A stretch of DNA of 56,612 nt. Source: an uncultured Nocardioidaceae bacterium. GTDB lineage: Bacteria; Actinomycetota; Actinomycetes; Propionibacteriales; Nocardioidaceae. The notes beneath the pieces were generated by a model that was not told the DNA's origin, made no database searches, and was given only the letters and a program-made list of their open reading frames with translations. The DNA lies in NCBI GenBank assembly GCA_902805855.1, contig CADCUJ010000112.1:1-56612 (forward strand). The letters are read 5' to 3'. This document shows positions 37,146 to 52,613 of this stretch, piece after piece (position 1 is the first letter of the stretch; every line of letters starts with the position of its first letter). A program made the translations under genes and the position numbers.

Positions 37146-38231
37146 ATGACGGCCGCAAGACGGTGCTACCTGCACGTGGGACTGCCCAAGACCGGCACGT
37201 CGTACCTCCAGGACATCTTCGCGCAGTCTCGGGCCGCCCTGGCCGACCAGGGCGTGTCGATGCTGCTCGGCAGCACCGCGGACACCTTCCATCTTGCGCT
37301 GTCGGTGCTCGACGAGCTGAGCCCCGAGATGGACCCGCCGCGTGCCTTCAGGGCACTCGACCGGTTCCGGGAAGCCCTGGCCGGACTGTCCAGCCCGACT
37401 GCGCTGCTGAGCCAGGAGCTGCTCGGTGCGGCACAGCCACACCAGGCCGCGAGACTGCTGGACGCGCTCGGCGGCTACCAGCCTCACGTGGTGGTGACCG
37501 CGCGCGACCTTGCCCGGTACATCCCGTCGGCATGGCAGCAGCAGGTCAAGCAGCGCGGTCTGACGTCGTACGAGCAGTACCTGGGCGACTTCACCGACCC
37601 GGCCAAGGGCGCGCACTATCCGGCCTACGACCTGATCGGGGTTCTCGAGCGGTGGCGGGAGTGCGTGGCACCGGACCGGATCCACGTCGTCACGCTGCCA
37701 CCGTCCGGAGCACCGTCCGCGGTCCTGCTGGAGCGCTTCTGCGCGGTCCTCGACGTCGACCCGAGTGCGATGGACCAGGAGACGGAGCGGCGAAACGACT
37801 CCCTCGGCATGGTCCAGGCCGAGCTGCTGCGCCGGGTGAACGTCGCCCTGGGGGACCGGCTGCCTCATCCGCGGGCCGGCTACCGCGAGCAGGGCAAGAG
37901 CTTCCTGGGTCAGACGATCCTGGCCGCGCAGCCCGGTGAGCCGGCCCGGCTGCCGAGGCGGCTGGAGCAGTGGTGCGTCGACGCGTCGCAGGACCTGGCC
38001 GACCGGCTCGCCGGCGGTGGGTACCACATCGTGGGCGATCTGGGGGACCTGGCTCCGGACCCGGACGCCTTCACCGATGACGACCGCGGCGTCGGCGACG
38101 ACGCGGTAGCACGAGTGGCGACGACCGCACTGGCCGAGATTTTGGTGGGCCGAGACGTCGAACGCAGGGAACGACAGGCTCTGCGCAGAGAGGTACGAGC
38201 CCTGCGGAAGCAGGCCGCGGACCCGACCTAG
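37146..38231 (+). CDS. Sulfotransferase-like P-loop protein
   Basis: The 361-residue product begins with LHVGLPKTGTSYLQ (residues 9-22), the phosphosulfate-binding loop of PAPS-dependent sulfotransferases. The rest is divergent, with VTARDLARYIPSAWQQ at about the position of the 3'-phosphate-binding region, and a basic coiled C-terminus. The acceptor substrate is unknown. Its final CTAG also contains the stop of the convergent kinase-like gene. Confidence 0.75.
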   Translation: MTAARRCYLHVGLPKTGTSYLQDIFAQSRAALADQGVSMLLGSTADTFHLALSVLDELSPEMDPPRAFRALDRFREALAGLSSPTALLSQELLGAAQPHQAARLLDALGGYQPHVVVTARDLARYIPSAWQQQVKQRGLTSYEQYLGDFTDPAKGAHYPAYDLIGVLERWRECVAPDRIHVVTLPPSGAPSAVLLERFCAVLDVDPSAMDQETERRNDSLGMVQAELLRRVNVALGDRLPHPRAGYREQGKSFLGQTILAAQPGEPARLPRRLEQWCVDASQDLADRLAGGGYHIVGDLGDLAPDPDAFTDDDRGVGDDAVARVATTALAEILVGRDVERRERQALRREVRALRKQAADPT

Positions 38232-38830
38232 TGCGGGTCGCGGACCACGGGTGAGCTGACACCGGTCCCGTCGACGAGCACGTCCGCGCGGGCGCGGGTG
38301 TCCTCGTGCGCGAACAGCTCTGCCTCGTCGCCCATCCACGCCAGCCACTGCGGAAGGACTTGCTGGCCGTCGCGCTCGACGCCGCGGGCGATCCGCACGT
38401 CCCTTGGCGCCTCGACCCAGACCAACGTGGTGATCACGTCGGCATAGCCCCGGGAGCCTGAGCCGACTCCCTCCAGCACCAGCAGGTCGACCGGCTCGAC
38501 CGTGCGCCACTCCGCGAGCCGCTCGCGGTGCCAGTCGTAGCGCTGGTACCGCGCAGTCGAACCGGCGGCCAGGGGTCGGACGAGATCGCGCTCCACGCGT
38601 TTCGACACGCGGCCCAGACCCTGCCATCCCTCGTAGATGTCGTCCATGTGCACCACCCGGCAGGACGCGGGACCCGCTCGACGCAGTGCGCGGGCAAGGG
38701 TCGTCTTGCCGGAACCAGCGGGGCCGTCGATGCACACGAAACGGCTCTCCGCCAGGGTGGCCGGACGGCGGCTCACGAGGATGGCGATCTGCTCAGCCAC
38801 CTCCGCGACGTTTGGCTGGCCGCCTCTCAC
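38228..38830 (-). CDS. Uridine kinase-like P-loop NTPase
   Basis: The 200-residue protein has a Walker A motif GPAGSGKTT at about residues 36-44 and the lid/acceptor pattern seen in uridine and phosphoribulokinase-like proteins: VVHMDDIYEGWQGL, RYDWHRERLAEW, and LLVLEGVGSG. The substrate is not clear; related actinobacterial proteins are annotated as uridine kinase without proof. It lies 16 bases downstream of a membrane protein gene on the same strand. The start is GTG 38830, without a clear ribosome binding site. Confidence 0.75.
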   Translation of the reverse strand: MRGGQPNVAEVAEQIAILVSRRPATLAESRFVCIDGPAGSGKTTLARALRRAGPASCRVVHMDDIYEGWQGLGRVSKRVERDLVRPLAAGSTARYQRYDWHRERLAEWRTVEPVDLLVLEGVGSGSRGYADVITTLVWVEAPRDVRIARGVERDGQQVLPQWLAWMGDEAELFAHEDTRARADVLVDGTGVSSPVVRDPH

Positions 38831-38846
38831 CGCAGGTGGTGCCGGA

Positions 38847-39278
38847 TCACGAGATCCCGCGCTTCTTCAACAGCGCCTCGATCTCGGCCATGTCGTCGTC
38901 GACGGCGCTGCCGGTCGTCACCGCGGACGCACCCTCCGGCCGCCCGTCCACCGCCGGACGGCTGCGGCCCGCTGCTCCGCGTCGGCGCAGCACGCCGGTG
39001 AGGAAGAAGAGCGCTGCGCTCGCTCCGGCGACGCCCACCCCGAGCCAGACCACGGGGCTGAACACGAACCGGACGCCCCAGGAGGCGACCGCGTTCCCGA
39101 TGTCCCAGATCAGCCTCCAGGTGCCGGTCAGCAGTGCAGCTACCGGGAGCAGCGACCAGGCGAGCCCACGCAACCCGGAGGCGAGACCCCGCAGCCGCCA
39201 CAGCACAACGCTCGCCACCAGCCCGGAGACCGTCAGCACCACGGTCAGGACCTGCCAGGTCACCTCGTCGATCCCCAC
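38847..39278 (-). CDS. Four-helix membrane protein of unknown function
   Basis: The 143-residue product has about three or four hydrophobic segments: QVLTVVLTVSGLVASVVLW, LAWSLLPVAALLTGTW, and VVWLGVGVAGASAALFFL. It ends in a charged tail with MAEIEALLKKRGIS. I do not recognise a named family; similar proteins occur next to infC in related actinobacteria. GTG 39278 follows GGAGGC. It diverges from infC. Confidence 0.65.
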   Translation of the reverse strand: MGIDEVTWQVLTVVLTVSGLVASVVLWRLRGLASGLRGLAWSLLPVAALLTGTWRLIWDIGNAVASWGVRFVFSPVVWLGVGVAGASAALFFLTGVLRRRGAAGRSRPAVDGRPEGASAVTTGSAVDDDMAEIEALLKKRGIS

Positions 39279-39319
39279 GCCTCCAGCCTACGGATGTGCA
39301 CTCCGCCATCAGGGCTTGG

Positions 39320-39325
39320 TAGTGT
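39320..39325 (+). promoter_or_regulatory. Candidate -10 element for the infC operon
   Basis: TAGTGT at 39320-39325 is identical to the -10 of the first rRNA promoter at the end of this window. No strong -35 is visible. A start near 39332 would give a leader of about 275 bases before infC, containing a stable GC hairpin (39377-39393) and an intrinsic terminator (39516-39551). Confidence 0.4.
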
Positions 39326-39515
39326 GTGCCCGACCGATCTGACTGGTCAGGCCGACGTGTCAGCGAGCGGAATACCCGCCGCCTCGCGGCGGTTGGAGCA
39401 GGCAGATCGAAAGCGGAGGTCCTCCTCCCACCCGCACCGACGGACAACGTCGTCGGGTCCGGTCACGCGAACACTCGTGGCGTCGTCGTAGGTGCGGCGT
39501 CGCAGTGTCGAGGCT

Positions 39516-39551
39516 GGCTTCCGCTGCAGTGCAGTGCGGGAGCCATTTTTT
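39516..39551 (+). terminator. Intrinsic terminator in the infC leader (attenuator)
   Basis: GGCTTCCGC at 39516-39524 pairs with GCGGGAGCC at 39536-39544 over nine base pairs (one G-U), with an 11-base loop, and is followed by A and six T. This is a textbook rho-independent terminator, and a T run is striking in such GC-rich DNA. It lies upstream of infC in the same direction, so it most likely works as an attenuator for infC-rpmI-rplT. Confidence 0.75.
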
Positions 39552-39606
39552 GTCCTGGTCTCCGGTGCGCACGGGTCGCGACGACAGAACCACAACTGGA
39601 GGACCT

Positions 39607-40281
39607 ATCAGCACAGACCTGCGTATCAACGACCGGATTCGGGTTCCCGAAGTCCGCCTCGTCGGGCCCAACGGCGAGACCGTCGGCATCGTTCCCACCG
39701 ACCAGGCGCTCAAGCTCGCCACCGAGGCCGAGCTGGACCTGGTTGAGGTCGCGCCCACCGCGCGTCCCCCCGTCTGCAAGCTCATGGACTACGGCAAGTT
39801 CAAGTACGAGAACGCGCAGAAGGCCCGCGAGGCGCGGCGGAACCAGACGAACACGGTCATCAAGGAGATGAAGCTCCGCCCGAAGATCGACCAGCACGAC
39901 TACGAGACCAAGAAGGGTCACGTGGTCCGCTTCCTGCGGCAGGGTGACAAGGTCAAGATCACCATCATGTTCCGCGGTCGCGAGCAACACCGTCCCGAGC
40001 TCGGGTTCCGGTTGCTGCAGCGCCTCGCGGAGGATGTCACCGACCTCGGCTTCGTGGAGTCCTCGCCCAAGCAGGACGGGCGGAACATGATCATGGTGCT
40101 CGGGCCGCACAAGAAGAAGTCCGAGGCGAAGGCCGAGGTGAAGGCGGAGCGGGCAGAGCGCGCTGCCACCCGGATGGCGGAGAAGGCAGCCGAGCGGGCC
40201 GAACGCACAGCCGTCCCACCGACCGAGCCGGAGGCGAAGAAGGAACGACGGCGCTCCGAGAGCCTCGACCCGGACATGTGA
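39607..40281 (+). CDS. infC: Translation initiation factor IF-3, probable ATC start
   Basis: The 224-residue factor binds the 30S subunit and checks start codon choice. [19 protein letters not shown] opens the N-domain, [11 protein letters not shown] and [17 protein letters not shown] span the linker, and the C-domain ends near VLGPHKKK, followed by a charged tail of about 50 residues. No ATG, GTG or TTG lies at the conserved start. Instead GGAGG at 39598-39602 is followed after four bases by ATC at 39607, matching where homologs begin (ISTDLRIND). A rare start codon in infC allows IF-3 to repress itself, as for AUU in E. coli. The longer frame from ATG 39505 has no homology and would cover the terminator. 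Confidence 0.9.
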   Translation: MSTDLRINDRIRVPEVRLVGPNGETVGIVPTDQALKLATEAELDLVEVAPTARPPVCKLMDYGKFKYENAQKAREARRNQTNTVIKEMKLRPKIDQHDYETKKGHVVRFLRQGDKVKITIMFRGREQHRPELGFRLLQRLAEDVTDLGFVESSPKQDGRNMIMVLGPHKKKSEAKAEVKAERAERAATRMAEKAAERAERTAVPPTEPEAKKERRRSESLDPDM

Positions 40282-40337
40282 CACCCGACAGAGCGCGAAG
40301 AGCCCGACAGCCGAAAGCCCAGACGAAGGACAACCTC

Positions 40338-40532
40338 ATGGCGAAGATGAAGTCGCACTCCGGTGCGAGCAAGCGGTTCAAGGTGACCGGCTCCGGGAAG
40401 CTGCGTCGCCAGAAGACCGGGATGCGGCACAACCTCGAGCGCAAGCCGTCGACGCTGACCCGTCGGCTCTCCGGCACCGAGGCCGTCTCCAAGGCGGACA
40501 CCAAGCGCGTCAAGAAGCTGCTCGGCAGGTAG
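40338..40532 (+). CDS. rpmI: 50S ribosomal protein L35
   Basis: The 64-residue basic protein matches L35 along its whole length: [20 protein letters not shown] at the start and a [10 protein letters not shown]-terminus. It sits between infC and rplT as in most bacteria, 56 bases after infC, and is probably cotranscribed with them. Confidence 0.97.
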   Translation: MAKMKSHSGASKRFKVTGSGKLRRQKTGMRHNLERKPSTLTRRLSGTEAVSKADTKRVKKLLGR

Positions 40533-40587
40533 CCGAACCCGACGTCCATTCGCACCAGCACCTGACCTGAGCACCGAGGAGTAAGAA

Positions 40588-40998
40588 GTGGCACGCGTCA
40601 AGCGGGCAGTCAACGCCCACAAGAAGCGCCGGGTGACCCTGGAACGCGCCTCCGGCTACCGCGGGCAGCGCTCGCGGCTGTACCGGAAGGCGAAGGAGCA
40701 GGTCACCCACTCGCTGGCCTACAGCTACCGTGACCGGCGCGCCAAGAAGGGCGAGTTCCGCAAGCTGTGGATCCAGCGCATCAACGCCGCCGCCCGCGCG
40801 CACGGGATGACCTACAACCGGTTCATCCAGGGTCTGCGTGCCGCCGGCGTCGAGGTGGACCGCAAGATTCTCGCGGACATGGCCGTCAACGACCCCGGCA
40901 CCTTCACCAGCATGGTCGAGCTCGCCAAGGCGAACTTGCCCGACGACGTGAACGCCCCGGCCGACGGGTCCCCGGCTGACCAGAAGGCCTCGGCCTGA
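40588..40998 (+). CDS. rplT: 50S ribosomal protein L20
   Basis: The 136-residue protein begins with [20 protein letters not shown] and contains [20 protein letters not shown] and YNRFIQGL, all standard for L20. GTG 40588 follows GAGGAG. The C-terminal 15 residues are an acidic, alanine-rich extension beyond the usual 118-120 residues, as seen in other actinobacteria. L20 represses its own operon in some bacteria, which may relate to the infC leader structure. Confidence 0.97.
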   Translation: MARVKRAVNAHKKRRVTLERASGYRGQRSRLYRKAKEQVTHSLAYSYRDRRAKKGEFRKLWIQRINAAARAHGMTYNRFIQGLRAAGVEVDRKILADMAVNDPGTFTSMVELAKANLPDDVNAPADGSPADQKASA

Positions 40999-41051
40999 CC
41001 GGTCGCTCCACCCGGCCCGCATCCCCCGTCCTGACCGCACGCAGCGGGCGG

Positions 41052-41846
41052 GTGAAGGCGGCGAGGCAACTCACCCGACGCGCAACGCGGGCCGAGCGCC
41101 GGCTGTTCCTGGCCGAGGGCCGCCAAGCCGTCGGTCAGGCGCTCGCCGGCTCAGGCGGGGTCGCGGAGATCTACGCTCTGGCTGAGGTCGAGCGGAGCAG
41201 TCCCGACCTCCGAGCCACCGCGCGTGGCCAGGATGTGCCCTGGCACGTGGTCGACGAGCCGGCGTTGCGCTCGCTGGCCGACACCGTGCATCCGCAGGGT
41301 CTGGTCGCGGTGTGCCCGTTCCTCGACCACCCCCTGGCGGACCTGCTCGGTGCGGACACCCGGCTGCTGGTCATCTGCGCGGACGTGCGCGACCCCGGCA
41401 ACGCAGGGACGGTGATCCGCTGCGCCGATGCGGCCGGAGCCGACGGCGTCGTACTCGCCGGCTCCTCGGTGGACCCCTACAACGGCAAGGCCGTGCGCGC
41501 CAGTGCGGGCAGCTTGTTCCACGTACCTCTGACGGTGCACGGTGACATCTCGGAGGTGGTCAGCTCGCTGCGGTCCCTGGGGATGCATCTGCTCGCCGCC
41601 GACTCCCACGGTGAGACAGACCTCGACGACGCCGCGGACTCCGGCCTCCTGTCCCGACCGAGTGCCTGGGTTTTCGGCAACGAGGCGTGGGGGCTGCCGG
41701 ACGAGGTCGCGCGGCTCGCCGACCACCGGGTGTCCATCCCTATCTACGGCAGGGCGGAGAGCCTCAACCTCGCCACCGCCGCGGCGGTCTGTCTCTACGC
41801 GTCGGCCCGCGCGCAGCGCCGCCCGTCGAGCACGGGTCCGGCATAG
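41052..41846 (+). CDS. SpoU/TrmH family RNA 2'-O-methyltransferase
   Basis: The 264-residue protein has the three TrmH motifs: ADVRDPGNAGTVIRCADAAGADGVVL, FGNEAWGLPDEV, and IPIYGRAESLNLATAAAVCLY. These form the knotted SAM site; the target is probably a 23S rRNA or tRNA ribose. GTG 41052 is the first standard start, but codons just upstream read LTARSGR, matching the usual N-terminus of homologs, so initiation may be at CTG 41031. It follows rplT by 53 bases, a common arrangement. Confidence 0.92.
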   Translation: MKAARQLTRRATRAERRLFLAEGRQAVGQALAGSGGVAEIYALAEVERSSPDLRATARGQDVPWHVVDEPALRSLADTVHPQGLVAVCPFLDHPLADLLGADTRLLVICADVRDPGNAGTVIRCADAAGADGVVLAGSSVDPYNGKAVRASAGSLFHVPLTVHGDISEVVSSLRSLGMHLLAADSHGETDLDDAADSGLLSRPSAWVFGNEAWGLPDEVARLADHRVSIPIYGRAESLNLATAAAVCLYASARAQRRPSSTGPA

Positions 41847-41874
41847 CGCTGCTGACTCGGGGTAGGTCCACCCG

Positions 41875-45103
<3,229 letters not shown>

Positions 45104-45104
<1 letters not shown>

Positions 45105-47608
45105 TGCGGGCACCGATCTCCTGGCTGCGGGAGTACGTCGACCTGCCCGAGGGCCTGCGTCCGGAGCAGCTGGCGAACCGGCTGACCGACCTCGGCCTCA
45201 AGCTCGAGGCGCTGCACGCACCGGGCGCGGACATCGAGGGGCCGCTGGTGGTGGGTCGCGTGGTGTCGTTCGTCGACGAGCCGCAGAAGAACGGCAAGAC
45301 GATCCGCTGGTGCACGGTCGACGTCGGTCCGCAGCACAACGACGAGAGCGGCTCGCGCGGCATCGTCTGCGGGGCGCGCAACTTCGCCGACGGCGACCTC
45401 GTCGTGGTCTCGCTGCCGGGCTCGGTGCTTCCCGGCGGGTTCGCGATCTCCGCCCGCAAGACCTACGGCCATCTCTCCGACGGGATGATCTGCTCGACCA
45501 AGGAGCTCGGCCTCGGGGAGGACAACGAGGGCATCTTGGTCCTGGACGCCGCGCTCGGCTCGGACGTCGACGTCAAGCCCGGCGACGATGCCGTCGAGCT
45601 GTTGCACCTGCGCGAGGACGTGATCGAGTTCGAGATCAACCCCGACCGGTCCTACGCCCTGTCGATGCGGGGGATAGCCCGCGAGGCCGCCCTCGGCTAC
45701 GGGGTGCCCTTCCGTGACCCCGCCCGGCGCGAGATCCCGCCGGCCGACGGGGCAGGCTACCCGGTACGGGTCGAGTCACCTGACGGATGCCCGGTCTTCG
45801 TAGCCCGAACCGTCATCGGGTTCGACCCCACCGCGGCCACGCCGATGTGGCTGGCCCGTCGCATCCTGCTGGCCGGGATGCGCCCGATCTCGCTGGCCGT
45901 CGACGTCACCAACTACGTGATGCTCGAGCTCGGCCAGCCGATCCACGGCTACGACGCCGACAAGCTGGCCGGGCCGATCGTCGTACGCCGCGCCGCCGAG
46001 GGCGAGATACTGACCACCCTGGACGGGGCGCGACGCACGCTGTCCGGCGAGGACCTGTTGATCACCGACGACTCCGGACCCATCGGCATCGCCGGCGTGA
46101 TGGGCGGTGAACGGACCGAGCTGTCCGAGACCACCAGCAGCGTGGTCATCGAGGCCGCGCACTTCGACGCGGTCAGCACCTTCCGGACCGCGCGCCGGCA
46201 CCGGCTGCCCTCCGAGGCGTCCAAGCGCTTCGAGCGAGGCGCGGACCCGTTGCTGCCGGCCTACGCGGCGGACCGCGTCGCACACCTGCTCGTGGAGTAC
46301 GGCGGGGGTCAGGTGGAACCGGGCATCACCTGTGTCGGCCGGCCGCCGGCAGCGCCGACGATCGCGGCATCGGTGGACCTCCCGGCCCAGATCACCGGCA
46401 TGGACATCGCCCCGGAGACCAGCGTCGAGCACCTCCGCGGGGTGGGCTGCGCAGTGACGGTCGAGGACCGGACGCTGCGGGTGGTTCCGCCGAGCTGGCG
46501 TCCGGACATCACCGATCCCTACGACCTGGTCGAGGAGGTCGCCCGGCTCGTCGGCTACGACCGGGTGGACTCGGTGCTGCCGGTCGCGCCGGCCGGACGC
46601 GGCCTCACCCACGGGCAGCGGCTGCGGCGTCGGATGGGCCTGGCCCTCGCCGGCGCCGGGTACGTCGAGGTGCACACCTATCCGTTCGTGGGTGAGGCTG
46701 ACTGGGACGCACTCGGCATGCCGGGCGACGACCCACGGCGGCGATCGCTCCGGATCGCGAACCCGCTCTCGGAGCAGGAGCCAGCGATGCGCACCACGTT
46801 GTTGCCCGGACTGCTGAAGACACTCGGACGCAACGTCGGCCGCGCCCAGTCGGACCTGGCACTGTTCGAGACGGCGCCGGTGTACCTGCCCCGGCCGGGC
46901 GCCGGCCCGGCCCCCATCCTGGGCGTGGAGCAGCGCCCGACCGAGGAGCAGCTCGCCGACCTGATGGCCGCCGTGCCGGACCAGCCGTTGCATCTCGGTG
47001 TCGTCCTGTCCGGGCTGCGGGAACGCAGCGGATGGTGGGGGCCGGGACGCACGGCGACGTGGAGCGACGCGATCGAGTGCGCGCGCCGGGCCGCTGCGAC
47101 GGCCGGCGTGCGGCTGGCGGTCCGCTCGGCGGCCATCTCGCCCTGGCACCCGGGCCGGTGCGCCGCGCTGATGGTCGAGGGAGCCGTGGTGGGGCACGCC
47201 GGCGAGCTGCACCCCACGGTGTGCCAGGCCTACGGCGTGCCAATGCGGACATCTGCCGCCGAGCTGGATCTCGACGCGGTCCTGGCCAGAGCCGTCACGA
47301 TCACCCCTGCGCCGCAGTTCTCCTCCTACCCGGTTGCCAAGGAGGACGTCGCCTTGGTGGTGGCCGCCGACGTCCCGGCAGCCTCCGTCGCGGCGACGCT
47401 TCGCGAGGGAGCGGGCGACCTGGTCGAGTCGGTGCGACTCTTCGACGTCTACACCGGCGCCCAGATCGGCGGGGGGCAGAAGTCGCTGGCATTCGCGCTA
47501 CGCTTCCGCGCCCTCGACCGCACCCTCACCGAGGCGGAGACTGCCGCTGCGCGCGATGCCGGGATCGCGCTCGCCACGGCACGCCACGGAGCCGTCCATC
47601 GCGGGTGA
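45104..47608 (+). CDS. pheT: Phenylalanyl-tRNA synthetase beta subunit
   Basis: The 834-residue subunit completes the alpha2-beta2 synthetase and carries the editing site. Visible parts are the N-terminal ISWLREYVDL, the tRNA-binding EMAP-like region (CGARNFADGDLVVVSLPG), the B3/B4 editing domain (MRPISLAVDVTNYVMLELGQPIHGYDADKL), B5 (SWRPDITDPYDLVEEVARLVGYD), and the C-terminal anticodon-binding domain (AKEDVALVVAADVPA). Starts at ATG 45104 with a TGATG overlap. Downstream one would expect argC, but argF follows. Confidence 0.97.
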
Positions 47609-47616
47609 GCCGGAAG

Positions 47617-47697
47617 TTGCATAGTCATGCCATGCTGCGTATGGTGATGCGGTAGCGGCCTGCCTACGTACCGCGCTCAGGTTGCATTCTACCGCTC
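47617..47697. promoter_or_regulatory. Candidate ArgR binding sites upstream of argF
   Basis: Two imperfect palindromes lie side by side: TTGCATAGTCATGCCA at 47617-47632 and CTGCGTATGGTGATGCGG at 47635-47652. Their centres are about 19 bases (nearly two helical turns) apart, as in paired ARG boxes. A further half site GTTGCATTCT is at 47681-47690, just before argF. argR is encoded in this operon. The sites are called by eye from resemblance to the TTGCAT/ATGCAA core. Confidence 0.5.
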
Positions 47698-47717
47698 CCG
47701 ACCAGAACGGAAACCAC

Positions 47718-48698
47718 GTGACTCGGCACTTCCTGCGCGATGACGACCTCAGCGCGGGCGAGCAGGCCGAGGTGCTCGAGCTGGCGAAGCGGCTCAAGGC
47801 CGACCGTTACGCCGAGCGCCCACTGGAGGGACCGCGGACCGTGGCGGTGGTCTTCGACAAACCCACGCTGCGCACGCAGGTCTCGTTCGTCACCGGCATC
47901 GCCGAGCTCGGCGGCTTCCCGATGGTCGTCGACGGGCGGCTGGCCAGGATCGGGGAGCGGGAGTCGGTCGCGGACACCGCCCGGGTCCTCGGTCGCCAGG
48001 TGAGCGCCATCGTCTGGCGCACCTACGACCAGTCCCGGATCGAGGAGATGGCCGACTACTCCGGTGTGCCGGTCGTGAACGCACTGACCGACCAGTTCCA
48101 TCCCTGCCAGCTGCTCGCGGACCTGCAGACCATTGCCGAGCACAAGGGTCGGCTGAGCGAGGTGACCGTGTCGTTCCTGGGCGACGCGGCCACGAACATG
48201 TCGCACTCCTACCTGCTCGCCGGCGCCCGGGCCGGGATGCACGTGCGGGTCAGCGGTCCGGACGGCTTCGGCCCCCAGCCGCACTTCCTGGTGGCGGCAC
48301 AGCAGATCGCCGCCGACACCGGTGGGTCGGCGTCGTACCTGCTGGACCCGCACGAGGCGGTCGACGGCGCCGACGTCGTGGTCACCGACACCTGGGTCTC
48401 GATGGGCAGAGAGGACGAGGCCGAACAGCGGGCCAAGCCGTTCGAGCCGTATGCGGTCACCGAGAAGCTGCTGACCGAGGCGGCCGACGACGCGATCGTG
48501 ATGCACTGCCTGCCCGCCTACCGAGGCAAGGAGATCTCCGCCGAGGTCCTCGACGGGCCCCGCAGTGTGGTCTGGGACGAAGCGGAGAACCGGTTGCACG
48601 CGCAGAAGGCACTGCTGGTCTGGCTGCTGCGCCAACCAGAGAACCAGCCCAAGAAGCAGCCCCAGAAGCAGCCCAAGAAGCAGCGGGAGAACCGATGA
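47718..48698 (+). CDS. argF: Ornithine carbamoyltransferase
   Basis: The 326-residue enzyme makes citrulline from ornithine and carbamoyl phosphate. HPCQ and DTWVSMG (ornithine side) and HCLPAYRG are present. The carbamoyl-phosphate loop reads [11 protein letters not shown] (residues 47-57) instead of the common STRTR; the arginine and following threonine are kept, so activity is likely. I believe this variant is shared by related Propionibacteriales. The C-terminus has an added lysine/glutamine-rich tail ([13 protein letters not shown]). GTG 47718 is chosen; TTG 47682 lies inside the candidate operator. The stop overlaps argR. Confidence 0.93.
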   Translation: MTRHFLRDDDLSAGEQAEVLELAKRLKADRYAERPLEGPRTVAVVFDKPTLRTQVSFVTGIAELGGFPMVVDGRLARIGERESVADTARVLGRQVSAIVWRTYDQSRIEEMADYSGVPVVNALTDQFHPCQLLADLQTIAEHKGRLSEVTVSFLGDAATNMSHSYLLAGARAGMHVRVSGPDGFGPQPHFLVAAQQIAADTGGSASYLLDPHEAVDGADVVVTDTWVSMGREDEAEQRAKPFEPYAVTEKLLTEAADDAIVMHCLPAYRGKEISAEVLDGPRSVVWDEAENRLHAQKALLVWLLRQPENQPKKQPQKQPKKQRENR

Positions 48699-49317
48699 GG
48701 GGCGAGGTGGACCGCGGGGGCGCCCACGGGCCGGATGCTCCGTCAGGACACAGCATCCCGACCACCAAGGGAGCCCGTCAGCAGCGAATCGTGGCGCTGC
48801 TCGGCCAGCACCAGGTGCGCTCCCAGACCGAGCTCGCCGAGCTGCTCGCCGAAGTCGGCGTCTCGGTCACCCAGGCGACGCTCTCACGCGACCTTGTCGA
48901 GCTGGACGCGGTCAAGGTGCGCATCCCCTCCGGCGCCCTGGTCTACGCAGTACCCGCTGAGGGCGGCGACCGGACCCCGCGCATCGGCGGGGAGACCGAT
49001 GCGTCGGAGGCGCGGCTGGCCCGGCTGCTCGGCGAGCTGCTGGTCTCCGCGGACGCCTCGGCCAACATGGCCCTGCTGCGCACGCCGCCCGGAGCCGCGC
49101 AGTTCCTTGCCTCCGCCTTCGACCGGGCTTCGATCGGCAGCATCCTCGGCACCATCGCCGGCGACGACACGTTGCTGGTGATCAGCCGAGACCCGACCGG
49201 CGGCGAGGCGCTCGCCCGGCGGCTGCTGGCCCTGGCCAACGACCCCCGCACCACCTTCGCCATCGACGCGGCGGAGACAGCAAGCACCTTCCCCACGACA
49301 GATCTCGAGGATGCACC

Positions 49318-49321
<4 letters not shown>
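48695..49321 (+). CDS. argR: Arginine repressor ArgR
   Basis: The 208-residue protein has the winged-helix DNA-binding domain ([32 protein letters not shown]) and the arginine-binding hexamerisation domain with [15 protein letters not shown]. In the presence of arginine it should repress arginine genes through the ARG boxes upstream of argF. The N-terminus has about 20 extra residues. ATG 48695 overlaps the argF stop and the stop overlaps the argG ATG. Confidence 0.95.
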
Positions 49322-52557
<3,236 letters not shown>

Positions 52558-52613
52558 GACACTCCGACACCTTGACGGCACGGCTGCTGCCGGCTGATGA
52601 CTAGGGTCGGGCC

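Noticed and set aside
39505-40281. infC starting at ATG 39505
   Set aside because: The extra 34 residues lack IF-3 similarity and their codons overlap the intrinsic terminator.
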